Positions 46,481 through 59,620 of a stretch of 64,000 bases of DNA are shown one piece after another. The notes under the pieces are model-generated. The model was not told where the DNA came from. It searched no databases and worked only from the letters and a program-made list of their open reading frames with translations. Origin of the DNA: Tetrastigma voinierianum (lineage: Eukaryota; Streptophyta; Magnoliopsida; Vitales; Vitaceae); assembly GCA_016808115.1 (NCBI GenBank), contig JAEQBH010004686.1, positions 124,001-188,000 on the forward strand, written 5' to 3'. Positions within the stretch are counted from its first letter, which is position 1; every line of letters begins with the position of its first letter. The position numbers were made by a program, and so were the translations under genes.

Positions 46481-47940
46481 AAAGGCCTTAACCTGCAGCC
46501 CAGATCAATGTCGTGTCGGGTATGACAACCAGGCTTAGGTCTCGACTCGACAGATGGTTGTCATCTCCAGTCAAGCCTGACATAACAACCAATAAGTCTA
46601 CCCTATGGTCCACTTTAAACCTATTTGCGAAACCACGATCGTCACGACTTGACCACACTCCCTTTGGCTGGCACATTGTTCTTTGGGAGTGCTACCTAAC
46701 ACCGAGCGAAACTAATTCCTCTACAACACTTGCTTGGTATGGAGGAATGGCGTATACTCTCTGTCCTACATTCTTAAATTGGTTGTCCCAAAGTCTTATA
46801 GGATCCCTGTCTCTGGGAAATCGTGCCGTACTCAATCCCACAGCCTGATCCACGAACTAATTAGTGAATGATCTCCTCCTTCTGATCGTGATCTCCTCTG
46901 TTTGCCAACTATCAATTATCCAGTGTTCCAAGTATCCTCGATTTCTCTCTCTATGGTGACGTCAAACCTGGAGTCCATATCCGTGGCGAAATCCTGATCC
47001 TGCCCCAGATAGACTGACTTGACAATTCTCGAATCTCTGTAATACCCGGTCAATCGAAACTATGTATCGAAGATTGACATTCGGTCTCTCAACATCACGC
47101 CTCAGCAGCTTCTCTAGGTCATTGACACTCGATGCTAACACCCGCGTGTCTGGAAATCTCACCTCGGTAATACGAAACTGGCACTTGCGGGCAAGCGTGC
47201 AAGCGGTGGTCTGCAGGTTAGCCAAATCAATCCTCGAAGTGATACTCATGCTCTACTCATTGCAGGAGTAGATCAAAGTAATCATGCGAAGACTACGACA
47301 AAGCCCAGTCTAAATAGGGTTGGAATATCTATGCGCCCAGAGTCCATGAATCTTTATTTGGCGCATTCGTCGATCAAGGGGCATCCTGCAAGTAAACTCA
47401 GTGCCATAGCGGCGTCTTTAGCGTCTTAAGTATCTGTCTCCCAACCTGTTTGATGGTAACCGGTCACGAGTCTATCTTGGAAGTAGACTTCGCGCTCTCG
47501 GCCCGATCAAACAAATCGTAATCCACCATTGTCGTCACCGTCCTTGATAGTAACCACGTTTCAGCGTAATGCATGTGATGCGGTCGAAGGGTCTTGCCCC
47601 TAACTAGCCGCCCAATTAGAGGCAGGCGCCCCATGGTGAAGTGCTCGTCTAATAAACTTGCTGTCGATAGCTCTTCTGGCCCGGACTCGAGGTTCACTGC
47701 AACTCAAGCGTTGCCATCATGCGGAGTCGTAGAGATGGGTGAAATACGAGTCCCAATGACTTCAATCACAGGAAGTCTCACGTCCTTGTGTGGAGGTAGT
47801 CCGGGTGAGCTCGTGCGGAAAAACATCCACAAACTGCTTGCACTACTCCAAGGTAGATCTAAGTGCGGTCTCACCTGCGTCCTCACAGGGTCAAGGCTCA
47901 CGAGAATAACCCGACTAATTGTTCCTAACATGAACTCGTA
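46481..47940 (-). pseudogene. Reverse transcriptase and RNase H region, outer minus-strand element
   Basis: On the minus strand: DELPGLPPHKDVR-like residues (47775-47815, as SSPGLPPHKDVRLPV), LFDRAESAKSTSKIDS (47464-47511) for the conserved RT palm segment, a damaged catalytic box near 47270-47320, and KCQFRITEVRF...VLASSV (47105-47195) for the RT end. RNase H should lie between 46500 and 47050, but no catalytic motif is clear. Plus-strand frames over this region are shadows. Confidence 0.8.
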
Positions 47941-48620
47941 TCTTGTGCGGGAAAAATGTCATGCTTGTCCCCACTTGAAATACTACGAGAACAATACAGT
48001 CCACTGGCGTGTGGCGGTAATCCTCCTGCGCTCCTGATCGATAGCGACCTTGTAAAACATGACGTCCATCCTCGGGGATGACCTCGAACTACGACATGTC
48101 CATGATCCTCGAATTACACTATGAGTAGAGTCCCGAGATCTCTAACTTCGCAACCTTGACCTATCATCTTATTCTCTTTAATCCCTGAGGGAGAACTCAC
48201 GTACAACGGCTCCTCTAAGGTCTCTGGAGTCCTTGCCCATTTCCACCACATTTAGGCCTCGCCTCTAGGCCCACGGAGCATAGCTAGTCCTAATCCGGTC
48301 GCGTCGAGAGGTAATCTCCGCGGCTCAACACTTTCTCGATCTGTACGAACCAATGGTCGGCCACCATCGGATCTCTTCCCCCTGTGAAGGTCGGAGGATG
48401 ATGTTTCCTAAACCTCTGGAGGTTACTAGGATCTTCCTGTCTACCTACCATACTCGCCCGTGCGATAGCATTGTTTAATAATACCAGCCGGCCTCAATAA
48501 GGCCTACTTATTAAATGTCGTAGTGATGAATCGGTGGTGCGACCGATTAATCATTGGAACTATCTACGTCCTCGTTCTCTACTAGCCATTTACCTGATTA
48601 ACATGGCAGAATCATTTAAT
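47941..48620 (-). pseudogene. gag core joined to protease remnant, outer minus-strand element
   Basis: Read on the minus strand: a gag-type stretch (ADHWF..IEKVL at about 48335-48370, then W-rich WWKWAR near 48235), then after about 110 bases the protease end MDMS.FEVIPED (48060-48105). This repeats the short layout of 35590-35900, including the shared connecting sequence 'gagttctccct.agggat'. The zinc knuckle and protease active site are missing here too. Confidence 0.68.
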
Positions 48621-49665
48621 TTTCACTTGATCCTAACTAGTAATGGAATCTTGATTACTAATAGACTTGACAACAATGAAGCCCCGGCTTGGATTCATTT
48701 TCTAAAGTGGTGCTAAATTCAGGCCATTCGATTTATTTATTCAAAAGAAGGTTTTGAGCTCTCTTATTGTTTAATCAACTCCCACCCCAGGTTATAGTTC
48801 ATAACCTTAGCATTCCTGCCACTCTATGCATTACACCATGCATATAATTTTCTCACCTTAACCCCTCTTTTAAGCAATGCAATTTCAAATGGTAGTTAAA
48901 TCCAATACAGTATCTCTAAGGCATAAACACAACCCCGAGACACTAATCATACACATAACTTCGATTATACAATCAATTTGCATTTAAAATATTGTTTTCA
49001 ACAAAATTTTATTTTCGAAAATTTATTTTAAATTTTATCAATTTTATTTAGTTTTTATTTAATTTAATAATTTTTTTCAAAATTTATTTTACAATGAACA
49101 GTGTTCATTTGGTGACTCAGGAAAAATACCGAGTCCAAACTGAGGGCGAAACTAAGTCACGTGCACCCAAACACCGCTGGCGGTGAGCACACGAGGCAGC
49201 GCCTGAGCCGCCCGATGGCCCGCCGCCCGCGCCTGCCCCAGCCAGCGCCGCCATGCCGCTCCCGGCGCCCGCTGCTGCGCTGCACGCATGCCGCAACGCT
49301 CGAATCCGCGGCATGCAGCTGGCTGTACGCCCGGCCCGGCGCCCGACCTCTGTCTGTCTGATTTGCTTATTGCGTCTGAGTTTCCTCACGACCTTTCAGC
49401 CTATTGCAATACAATACCTTTGTATTGTGTCTGGATCTGGCGGCCCAAATCGCTTATGTCACGATACACTTAGGTTTCTGATACAACCGCTTCCAAACCC
49501 TACGCGATACTACTGCTCGTATTACTGATACAAATTTTTTCCTCTTGATATAATCTGAAGCGTGATGGCCATTAGTTACGCAATCTGATTTTTTCATTAT
49601 TATTATTATTATTATTATTTTCATTTATTTCCAGCAGTTGGAAAAATCATAAAAATCACTACAAA
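48621..49665 (-). other. Leader of the outer minus-strand element, with GC-rich block
   Basis: Matches 34260-35400 of the plus-strand element in reverse. It holds the GC-rich block at 49150-49350 and an ATT repeat at 49595-49620. Overlapping frames on both strands in the block are compositional. Confidence 0.7.
49595..49620. repeat. (ATT)n microsatellite
   Basis: About eight units in the leader, close to the nested insertion. Confidence 0.9.
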
Positions 49666-51608
49666 TGTGACGCCCCGAACACGGGGTCGGTTGACTACGT
49701 CGGCAGAGTGGAATACAAGTGGATGTCGGGTTACGGCGCCGCCGAGGAAAATCGGGCGAGTCTCACTGTGGGGCTCTACCCGGTGAAACACTGGCGTGAA
49801 GCGTCGGCGGTCGATATAATCCGCGATGATATAAATATGGATAAAAGCGGCCTCTTGGGCCCATACCACCGATATCCATAAAAACATGCGACTATATCCA
49901 ATAGTTCTAAGAGTTCAAATGTTTTACTCTTATACAACATATATCAAAATACACGAATTTTAATACATGTAAATATTAGAAGAACCCTCAAAGCCACACT
50001 CTGGCTTTCTTCTAAATCTCGGCCTCGAACTGATCGTCCCCTCATACGCTCCACGTACTGTAAAAGGGGATCCTGCGTGAGGTGAGCTAAAGCTCGATGG
50101 GAGAATACTTTAAGTGAATACTCACCCACCTAAGTGCGGTGCAATGTTCCAATTAAACACACGTTCGAGCAAATGCAAGATCACTACTTGAATGTCTACA
50201 TGACCAACTCGGATCCCGAGTCCTCCTTGAGCTCTCACACACTCTTAAGCCTCGTATGAGAATTATCATTTTCTATTGGTGGGTACCCTCCGATGTTATA
50301 AATTGTGGACCGTCTCGATGTTGTTATATTTTGTGAAATTTCTGCTCAAGATATATCTGATTAGGTGTCTCGGCGATTGATATTTTAAGTTTGGACTACC
50401 CTCCGATCATTTACTATTTTTAGACAACCCTCTGAACCTTTTAATATTTTAGACAACCCTTCGAACCATTTTCTCTAAACTCATCTCATGCACTCACTCC
50501 TATAATCCTAGGGTGTTCCAGTGCATATGGAATGCATGTATGCGTCACGTCTGATCCCCAATCGTACGAATATATAAACGTAAGATATATTCGCATAAAA
50601 TTAAATCACACCAACATGTTATGTAATTATCATTTCCACATCAAAATTAGCTCGCTTGAAATTTAATGTTAAAACTCTGTGATCGGTCGAGTACTTAACC
50701 AAACACATATTTTCACAAATATATTTTAGAACCTTTGTTGGGAATAGTGAAAAACCCTCGGTTACTATTCTGAAAAATCCTAACGACGGTTCACTTTGTG
50801 AACCCCCGCAAATCAACCGTAACCCGGCCCAACGCATACCAAGCAAACATCTAAGCGCAAATTATGACTGAACTCAGTGGCTGTACATACGGTACTCACG
50901 TCTGATAAAAAATTCGTCAGTGGAGTCCCGAGTTTGGAGCCGTCGGTGACCCTCACGGCCTCATTTGGCTGAACATTAGTAAAAGCAGCAAAATGAGAAT
51001 AAAACTCAAGTAGGGGAGAAAATCCTACCTCTTGGAGTTTGTCGAAAACTCACGATCTCGAGTCACGCGTAGCACCTTTCCGCGTAAGTGTTTTCCTTCT
51101 GGCCAGAATGGCCCAGGCGGTGGAGGATCTCCCAGATACAGAGAGAAGCACCCTCTCTCTCTAAAAGCTCTCAAAATGGAAATGAATTTCACGTTTTTGG
51201 CTTGTGTCTTAAGGAGGGAGACGGCACTATTGACAATTTTGTCGTCCCAGTGACTTAAATCGAATTTAGAAATGGCAATTATGTCCCTCTTTTCTGGAAT
51301 TGATATTGACTTTTCCTCGGTCGATCGAATTTTCATCATTTCTCTTATTCATACAACCATAATTTTTATGGTACATGCTATATGTGCCTTTAGCGCATCG
51401 AAAATCGGTTCACGGCACGAACACATAATGCCTCAGCGATGTCGACTCGTATGCCGAAGATGCAATTTTTCGTGCTAACTAGATTCGAGCGTTCAGCGGT
51501 GCAATTTGTTTAGTCATCAGAGATCTGAAATTATTCCGTTTTAACAGTACAATTTTATGGTAAAGTGCGATTTTGCCATTTTCGAAGTGGAATTTCTCGG
51601 GTCTTATT
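49666..51608 (-). mobile_element. 3' LTR of the nested minus-strand element
   Basis: A family-A LTR of 1.94 kb. The minisatellite is reduced (50280-50420). The palindrome GGTTCACTTTGTGAACC lies near 50785. Confidence 0.87.
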
Positions 51609-53000
51609 CTCCCTCATAAAAGGAAATTTGATGCGAAGTGGGGCAATCCACAATCACCACATTCATATGCAACGTGCATTCTATCATGCATGTAAATAGT
51701 CATTTAAATCTTCGCGACTAAAAACTCGTGCCTTCATCCTTAAACACGAAGGGAGGATGATTGGCCCGCATCGTGTCCATGGCGCCCACGTATACTCCGC
51801 CACTCCATGGGTATCGTAAATTATAACGCAGCCTCGCGGTTTGCGTGTAAAGCACGATCCGCAGCCATCAACCCGATGCGCCTTGGTCCTCGCCGAAGGT
51901 CGAAATCCGTGTTAACCTCAATCACATCCCCCAATCCGCCCACATGAGTTGGATCACGGAGTATATTCCGGAGCATGGAGGCGTGAAATACCTCATGGAC
52001 ACATGACATCTTTGAGCGTACTTGTAGCCGATCTGTGACAACGTCTAATCTCTCGGTATCTCGAAAGGCCCGATAAACCTCGCGATAGCTTCCGCTTGCC
52101 CGAGCTGATCCTCCTATAGTAGGCATCACCTTCAAGCGCTATCACCTGAACTCTGGGGTCGGCGTCGCACCTTAGCGAGCTCTTCTGCTTGGGCTACGGC
52201 GAGTGAAGGCAGCCATCGTATCAAGCTCACCTTCTCGGGGTGTCTCTGTCGGTCCCGAGCGGGGACAGTGATGGAGCTCCCTCCCATCTCGGTCCAATCT
52301 AACGGTGACCTACATGGCCTCCCGCCTGTAACACCTCATCCGGTGCCATCCGTGCTTCTTTCACACAAGAACTATTGTTGCAAAGCGGAAATTCAAAGCA
52401 ATTAATCCTCTACCCTTTATGATCCCGGGACGCGTGCTGTGACATGTCCTCTAACACCCATTATGTAATCCATACAACACGTAACCCTACACAACCCTTG
52501 CTTGGTGTGCAAACACTAACCTCTCCAAGGTCACAATCGCTGACAATCCAATGAATGCCAATCTAGTCCCGTGTCATGAATAGCGTCCATATCTTGAAAC
52601 TCTTGCCCATTTCGACAACACTGATGCAATTTCCAAAGGGGTATCCAAACCTCGAGTCACTCCCGACTCCTATCACTTAACTCTAAGTCTGCGTGATATC
52701 TTGACCGTGTGTTTTCATCTCGATTACATAACTCTTCGGCTTACACTTCGAGCCTCTTACATTTCTGATTCAGTATGAGTCTTCGTGGGCGTAGTCGAAA
52801 GACAAACTCAACCCACACTCACGAAGTGGTGAATGACCATACTAGTGCACCCACACCCGGGCTACGACGGTGATGTTACCGTGCACCTGAGCACTTAATA
52901 ATGCCATGCGGGCGACACCTGTCCGGATTGCTGACGAATCTCGGAGTCTCACCTTTCGTAATCTCATTCTCCGGTCGACTCACCCACACATCTAGGAAGA
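51609..53000 (-). pseudogene. Integrase C-terminal region and tail, nested minus-strand element
   Basis: A minus-strand frame (51821-52135) reads MSCVHEVFHASMLRNILRDP, then THVGGLGDVIEVNTDFDLRR, the conserved end of chromovirus integrase just before the chromodomain tail. The GKLSPRFIGPF segment precedes it in a worn form (52060-52130). The EALYGR counterpart is near 52310-52330. The tail ends about 51727. Confidence 0.82.
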
Positions 53001-54560
53001 ACATCTATACTGGCTTCTCTAAAGGCCTTAACCTCTAATCCCAAATCCAGTAATAGGTAATCGGGTATGACAACCCGGCCTAGGTCTCGGTGCGGCGGCA
53101 GATGGGCACGTCATCGTCATGTCAAGCGACATCAACAACCAATATGTCTACCACCCAAGGTCCGCCCACGCTTCGGCTGCGCGACTCACGATCTGTCCTT
53201 GACTTGACCTACACTGCGCCCCTCCCGGCTATACGTGTTGCTAGGAGTGCTTGTATAACCCCGAGAAACTAAAAACTAGTTTCCTCGACCCGTATAGGGT
53301 GTGGAGGGAGGAATGAACCGTACTCTCCCCGTTTCTACAAATTTAATCGGGACTGCTGTCCCAAAGTCCTGGGATCCCTGTCTCTGGGACAATCCCGTCT
53401 CATATGCCCCAGCCGTCTGTAAATAACATATTACCCCGCCCCGCCCCCGACTAACCGCCCCAATCCCGGCCCCTCGGGTCTCAAACTCATGTGAAGCATA
53501 AGTCTCCTGCCTCTTTCCCGAACTAGGAGAAAACTGATCCTCCCTTCATACCAACACCCGTAGATCCCGAGTGTCCGCACCTCAATCTCTCTCTATGGTC
53601 GTATTATCCCAACCATGGAGTCCATATCCCTGCAGCGAAGTCCTACGATCCCGTCCCGAATGGACAACTTCAAACCCCATTCTCGTGTCTCTGTAATACC
53701 CAAACTAATCCCAAGAACCACGTGATCTCGAAGATCGACATTCGCTCTCTCCCAACTCATCACCGCTCAACCTTCTAGTCGACCGACACTCTCGATGCTA
53801 ACACCACGTGTCCCAAAAATCACTCGTAGTTTCAAACTCGCAGACTCCATCGAACTTATCGTGACAACCGATGGTCTCGCAATCGTAACATAATCCTCAA
53901 GTGATACCATGCTCCCACTCACCGGGAGTAGATCAAAATGTCATCCACTTAAGACTACGACAAACCGATCTAGATAGGGTCACTGAACATCCCGCGCCCG
54001 AGATCCATGAATGTTGCTAACATTCAATCCAAAGGGCATCACCAGAACTCAAAGTGCCCATAACGCTGGCCCTAAACGCCGCCTTAGGGACATCGCCTCC
54101 TAACCCCTCACCATGGTAACCAAGGCGTAAGGTCTATCTTGGAGTAGACTCGCGCTCCTCTCAACTGGTCAACCCCATGGTGAAGCGCTCGATCTCATGA
54201 ACCCCTTGTCCAATAGCTCCTGTAACTTAACTCTGAGTTCCTACGACTCAACTGGTGCCATCCTATGCGGAGTCATAGAGATGGGTAAAGTACCGCAGTG
54301 TAACTCGACAATCAAGTCTACAACCCCGTGAAGGTAGTCCAGTAGCCTATCCGGAAAACATTCGTGATACCGGCAAACCACTCGAGGCAGATCTAAGTCC
54401 GCCCACCTCGCCCTTCAGAGGCTCGCTTAGCCAACCCGCGCTAACTCGCCCCCTCGACGTTCTGACTCGTGATAACGTTCGGGGCAAAATATCATGCTCG
54501 TCTCCCCGTAAATACCACACAAATACCATCCCGCTGTAAAGCAGACCTCCCCGCGCTCAC
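53001..54560 (-). pseudogene. Reverse transcriptase and RNase H region, nested minus-strand element
   Basis: VDQLRGARVYSKIDL on the minus strand at 54121-54180 is the conserved RT palm segment. The RT end (LASSV with the preceding hydrophobic strand) is at 53787-53870. The linker equivalent of ELPGLPP is worn at 54320-54350. RNase H between is not clear. Many small indels and stops. Confidence 0.8.
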
Positions 54561-55060
54561 ACCGATAATGACTCAGTTATCGCCCAATCCATCCCTGTGA
54601 TGACATCAAACTCCGACATGTCCATGATCCTCAGTCCACTATAAGCAGAAGTCCTAGACTCCCAACCTCGTAACCCTCGACATATCATCCCTATTCTCGC
54701 CTCTAATCCCTAAGGGAGAGAATCCTCATACAACTAGCCTCCTCTAAGGTCTCTGTAGAGGTCCCTTGTCCATTTCCACCATATATCGGCCTCATTCTCT
54801 TCCTTAAATGAACGTTAGCCTAATCTATCCCTGGTCGTGTCGAGGTAATCTCCATGGCCTCTAACACCTTCTCGACCGCAGATAAACCAACGGGCTCATT
54901 AACATCCTCGATCTCCCCCGTGAAATCTGCCTGAGGACGACGGGTCCCCAAACCTCCGGGAGGTTACTAGATCTTCCCGTCTACCGCTATACTCGCCCGC
55001 GCGATAGCATTCGCCGTAATACCTACAATTTCATCAAAGTCCCGCCGATCAAACACTAAT
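54561..55060 (-). pseudogene. gag core joined to protease remnant, nested minus-strand element
   Basis: On the minus strand IMDMSEFDVITGMDW (about 54595-54640) is a well-kept protease end. The gag core lies at 54760-54900 (W-rich WKWTRDL, then EAMEIT..ATR upstream). They are separated by about 120-130 bases of the same connector as in the two sisters. No CCHC knuckle or protease active-site triad is seen. Confidence 0.7.
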
Positions 55061-57171
55061 CAGGCTCGACCAGGCCCCCGTGCGGACTTCACGCCCTCGT
55101 CCTCTACTGGGTCATTTACACAATTAACACGCAATGTGTTAATCATTTCTTAATTTCACTCAGCCTAACTAGTAATGCGTATACCGGATTACTAATAGAC
55201 TTTACAACCATGAACTCGACTTCATTTTCTGCTGGCGCTAAATTCCAGCCACTCAATTTATTTATTTCCAAGAAGGTCTTGTGCCTCTACTCATTTCAAG
55301 ATCCAACTCCCAAGGTCATAGTTCATAACCTTAGCATTCACCCTTTTCCTATACGCATTACACCATGCATATAATTTTCCACTAATTACCACAAGAATCA
55401 ATGATTTCAAATGTAGTTAATCCAATATGATCTCTAAGGTATAAACACGTACTTCGAGACACTAATCATACACATAAATCGTTGTATACACATCACCTCA
55501 GATTACTTAATGCAAGGCAATCCATTTGTGATTTAAAATATTGTTTTCAAATAAAATTTTATTTTCAAAAATTTATTTGATTTTATTTGATTTTATTTTA
55601 TTTTTATTTAATTTAATAAAAAAATTTCGAATTTATTTTACAATGAATGTTGGTTCATTTAGTGACTTGGGAAAAACACGAGCCGAAAACCAGTTGAAAC
55701 TGCCTGTGCACGAGCACCCAACTGCCTGGGCCAGGCAAGATTGTGTCGCCCCGTGCCCCAAATGATCAGGCTCCGCGCCTCCGTGGCGCCCAAAATTGGG
55801 GGTGCTCCCCCGCGCTCCCCACGCACGCCGCCCTCGCGCTCCGCACGCTCCTCGCACCGCGCCGTCATACCCACGCGCCCTCGCAAGACCCACACCTACG
55901 CCCTGGGCCGTCGCCGCTCGCCGCCGCGCCGCCCCGCCCCGCCCCGCCCACGTAGCTCGCCCCAGGCCGGCTGGCCAGCACTCAAGGCCACGCCGCGCCG
56001 CACGCCCAACACTGCGCCTCAACGCCCGCCCGCCCATGCCTCCTGGGTCACACACACTAGACATGGGAGCATAATTTTGCCTCCTGCAGCCATTCGGCTA
56101 CACATACTCGGTTGTATTATGACACAGACAAATTAGCCTTCACCATAATACAATATTTGTATAGAATACAATATCATATTGTAATAATATTCATTTCAAT
56201 ACAACTTCTCAAGCCTACATCCTGCTGTAATATAATAACCGTATTCAACAGCGCCTTTCCCAAAAATTCCATTCTTCACTTTAAGTCACAATACACCCTA
56301 AATCCTGCAATACAATTTCTCCCTCACAATACAAATTGGGCAGTAGCAAATTTCCAAATTTCTGCACCGATTTTTTTTTTTTCATTATAAATATTTTTTT
56401 TTTCATTATTTCCAGCAGCAAAAAAAATCACTAAAATCATTTTTTTTTTCATTTTCTTGGACACTCAAATAAATTTATAATTTATTTTACTCATTTTCTT
56501 CTAATTTCACACCTTGTAAAATCCTAGAAAATTATTTTCTTTACTAATATTTCTTCTCATTTTTCAACAAACCCAAATAAATCTTAGTAAAATTTATTTT
56601 ATTTATCTTTCATTCATTTTTAAGAACAGAAACCTTAAAATTAAATTTTTACCAAAACCAAACAAATTTATGAATTTATTTTGTTTATTTCTCGGGTTCA
56701 AGTTTACACACCCAATCTAAGATGTTCTAATGACTTTAAAATTTTATTAAAAATTTATTTTTGTCATTCCATTAACCAAATAAATTTCATCTTTAATTTA
56801 TTTTACTTCCAGCTTACACACTGTATTTCTCACAAGTTTTCCTTAGTGTAAGCACGCATCAAGCACACATCCAAATACATAACATGGTATACATACCATT
56901 CATCAAACATTCACACATTATTCACCAAATCACAAAACACATCAACACATCGCATGTAGTAACTGTAGTTTTGTCCCGATTTTCCTAGGTAATCCCATAC
57001 CTAAACTCAACATCGAACCACACCTAGTGGTAATTTTTCCTCAACTATGGCCTAAGCCCAAATTCTCAACTATAGGTTTCTATATACTGTTCCACACTAA
57101 TCACTTATATGAAGATGAACACTCAAACTGAGCTCTTTAGGTAATCGGATATTCAGTTTCGATAATGTCTC
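55061..57171 (-). other. Leader of the nested minus-strand element, with GC-rich block and hairpin repeats
   Basis: It contains the GC block (55740-56050, the longest of the three), the AT palindrome array (56455-56830) and the 'cctaggtaatcccatacctaa' segment near 56985. The primer-binding site, expected near 57140-57165, is degraded. GC-rich frames (55633-56136, both strands) are not genes. Confidence 0.7.
55740..56050. other. GC-rich block in the leader of the nested element
   Basis: About 310 bases with runs of CGCC, CCCGCC and GCGC; it hardly aligns with the blocks at 34480 and 49150. Confidence 0.7.
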
Positions 57172-59196
57172 ATGACGCTCAAACTCTGGGTCCGTTGACA
57201 AATCTGTCAACCCATCTATCATAGCGGATGCTCAAGTTACCCGACGCCACTTCAAAACTCCGTAGCCTTGTACGGAGCTCTACCCAATTGAAACACCTCG
57301 CATGAAACCGTCCCAAGCAAATTCCAATATAATCACAATGATATAAATATGGATAAAACGCCTCTCGGGGCCCATACTACAACATCCATGTTAAAAACAT
57401 GCCAACTATATCCACAGTTACAAGAGTTCAAATGTTTTACTTATACAACATATATCAAAAAGGCCACCTAATTTTAATACATGTAAATATTAAAGAACCA
57501 AAGCCAATAATCTCTAGCTTTTCTGCAATCTCGCTCAGATCAGCCGTCCCTCACGCCCCCGTACCTATAAAAAGTGGATCCTGACGACAAAGGAAGCAAA
57601 GCCTCAGAGAGAATTCACTTAAGGGCATTCACCACCTAAGTGCAAAGGTAATGTTCCTACTAAACACACATTCAAGCAAATGCATGATCCTACTTGAATG
57701 TCTACATAACTAACTCAGATCCCGAGTCTCCTCACGACTCTCACACTCGCCAAGCCTCTCGTATGAGGATTATCATTTTCTACTGTGACTCCATGTTATA
57801 AATCAGGACCCGTCAGCGTTATATATTGTGGCTACCCTCCAGATATATTTCAATGGGTCGTTTCAACATTGATATTTTATATGTGGATTACCTCCGATAT
57901 ATCAATCACTGCCTCCGACGATTGATATTTCAAGCCTTCAGATTCACCCTCCTGAGAATATTACTATTTAGACAACCCTCCTCGAACTCTTTAATATTTT
58001 AGACAACCCTCCTAATCATTTCAGACTCATCTCATGCACTCACTCCTATAGTCCTAGGTGTTCCAATGCATACGGAATGACGTATTTGATAACTCAACAT
58101 GTCTAATCATGAAAATATATAAACATGAATATATTCGCATAAAAATTAAATCACACCAACATGTTATGTAATTATCATTTCCACATCAAATTAAATTTCT
58201 AATTGGGCTAATGTTCAAACATAAGCACCCGATTCAATACTGAACCAAACATGATATTTTCAAAATATATTTGACTGCTTCGAATAGTGAAACCCCTGCT
58301 ACTATTCCTAAAATCACACCCAACCGCTCACTCCTCAGGAACTTCAATCCACTACCATAACCCCGCCAATCATACCAAGCAAACATCTAAAGCACAAATT
58401 ACACCAACTGAACTCCAAACAGCCTGTACCCATACACGGCTGCTCACATTTTTGATAAAAAAAATTAGATCAATTAGGTCCCAAGGTTTGGGACTAATCA
58501 GATCCACTCACTCGCCCCATCTTGACTCAAACATTAGTAAAAGACTTAAACAGTAATAAACTCAAGTAGGGAGAAAATCCCACCTCGAGTTTGTTTCAAA
58601 ACCCACATCCCTGAGTCCACAGCTCGTCCGCGTAACGTTTTTCCTTCTCGCCCAAGACTCCATTCGACTGCTCTCTGTGATCTCCAAGGAGATTCCAGAG
58701 AGGCGACCTCTCTCTCTAAAAGCCTCTCAAAATGGAAAGCCATCATCTAAACTAATTTCACTGTTTTAATAGGGTTCAAGAGGGGAGACGGGTACTATTG
58801 ACAATTTTGTCATCTATAATTTAAAATCAAATCTAAAACGAATTCATTATGTCCCTCTTACCGTGGACCGACACTTATGACTACTCTTATTTGTCCATTT
58901 TCATCATTTCACTCATACCACTGGCAGACATTAGTATTATGCTTATATGTGCTTTCGTCGCATCGAATGCTTACTAAGACCGAACCGCGATGCCTCTCAA
59001 AACGTGTTGATTCCGAACACTGCCCCTTAAAATTACGAAATTTTACGTGCTAACTAGATTTCGCGAGACGATTCCAATCCAATCCGCTTCGCCATCCGAG
59101 ATCAGAGAATTAATTCCTGATTTTTAACCACCAATTTTGTAATTAAAATTACGATTTTGCCATTTTTCCAGAAATTGGAATTTCTCGGGTCCTACA
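57172..59196 (-). mobile_element. 5' LTR of the nested minus-strand element
   Basis: From TGACGCTCAAAC (worn LTR end) to 'cgggtcctaca'. About 2.02 kb. All family blocks are present. Confidence 0.85.
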
Positions 59197-59224
59197 AAAA
59201 ATCATTTTTTTTTCCATTCTATTT

Positions 59225-59620
59225 AACACTCAAATAAATTTATAAAAATTTATTTTCTTCACTTTTCTTCAATTTCACACCTTGTAAAATCCTAGAAAAT
59301 TATTTTCTCCTCCTCTTAACCAAATAAATTTATCAAATTTATTTTCTTTGCTTTAAAATTTCTTCTCATTTTCTAACAACCCAAATAAATTTAGTAAAAT
59401 TTATTTTATTTAATTTTCTTCGCTTTACATCAGAAACCTTAAAAATTAAATTTCTTCACTTTCTAAACCAAAATAAATTTATAAAATTTATTTTCTTTTT
59501 CCAAGCCACGAAAAATTTTCTTCACTCAATAAATTTATACAAATTTATTTTTCTTTCCATTTTCTTCTAATTTCATTCCAATAAATTTATTAAAAATTTA
59601 TTTTTCTTCATTTTTATTTC
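59225..59620. repeat. Leader hairpin repeat of the outer minus-strand element
   Basis: Six or seven AAATAAATTTATAAAATTTATTT-like palindromes spaced 50-65 bases apart. The largest of the three arrays. Confidence 0.8.

Larger units (their letters stand above)
49666..59196 (-). mobile_element. Complete family-A retrotransposon, minus strand, nested in the leader of its sister
   Basis: It begins TGTGACGCCCCGAAC at 49666 and ends 'ttctcgggtcctaca' at 59196. The leader sequence on both sides ('ggaaaaatcataaaaatcac' left; 'aaaaatcatttttttttcc' right) joins as in 34160-34195 of the plus copy reversed. Flanks ACAAA and AAAAA differ at one base. LTRs are 49666-51608 and about 57172-59196, sharing 'agc(c)tctcaaaatggaaa' (51165, 58721). 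Interior 5.56 kb, with the same order of parts as the other copies. Confidence 0.87.

Noticed and set aside
46513..48037. Plus-strand frames of 110-147 codons opposite the outer element
   Set aside because: They are antisense shadows of the minus-strand pol, whose RT motifs are clear on the other strand.
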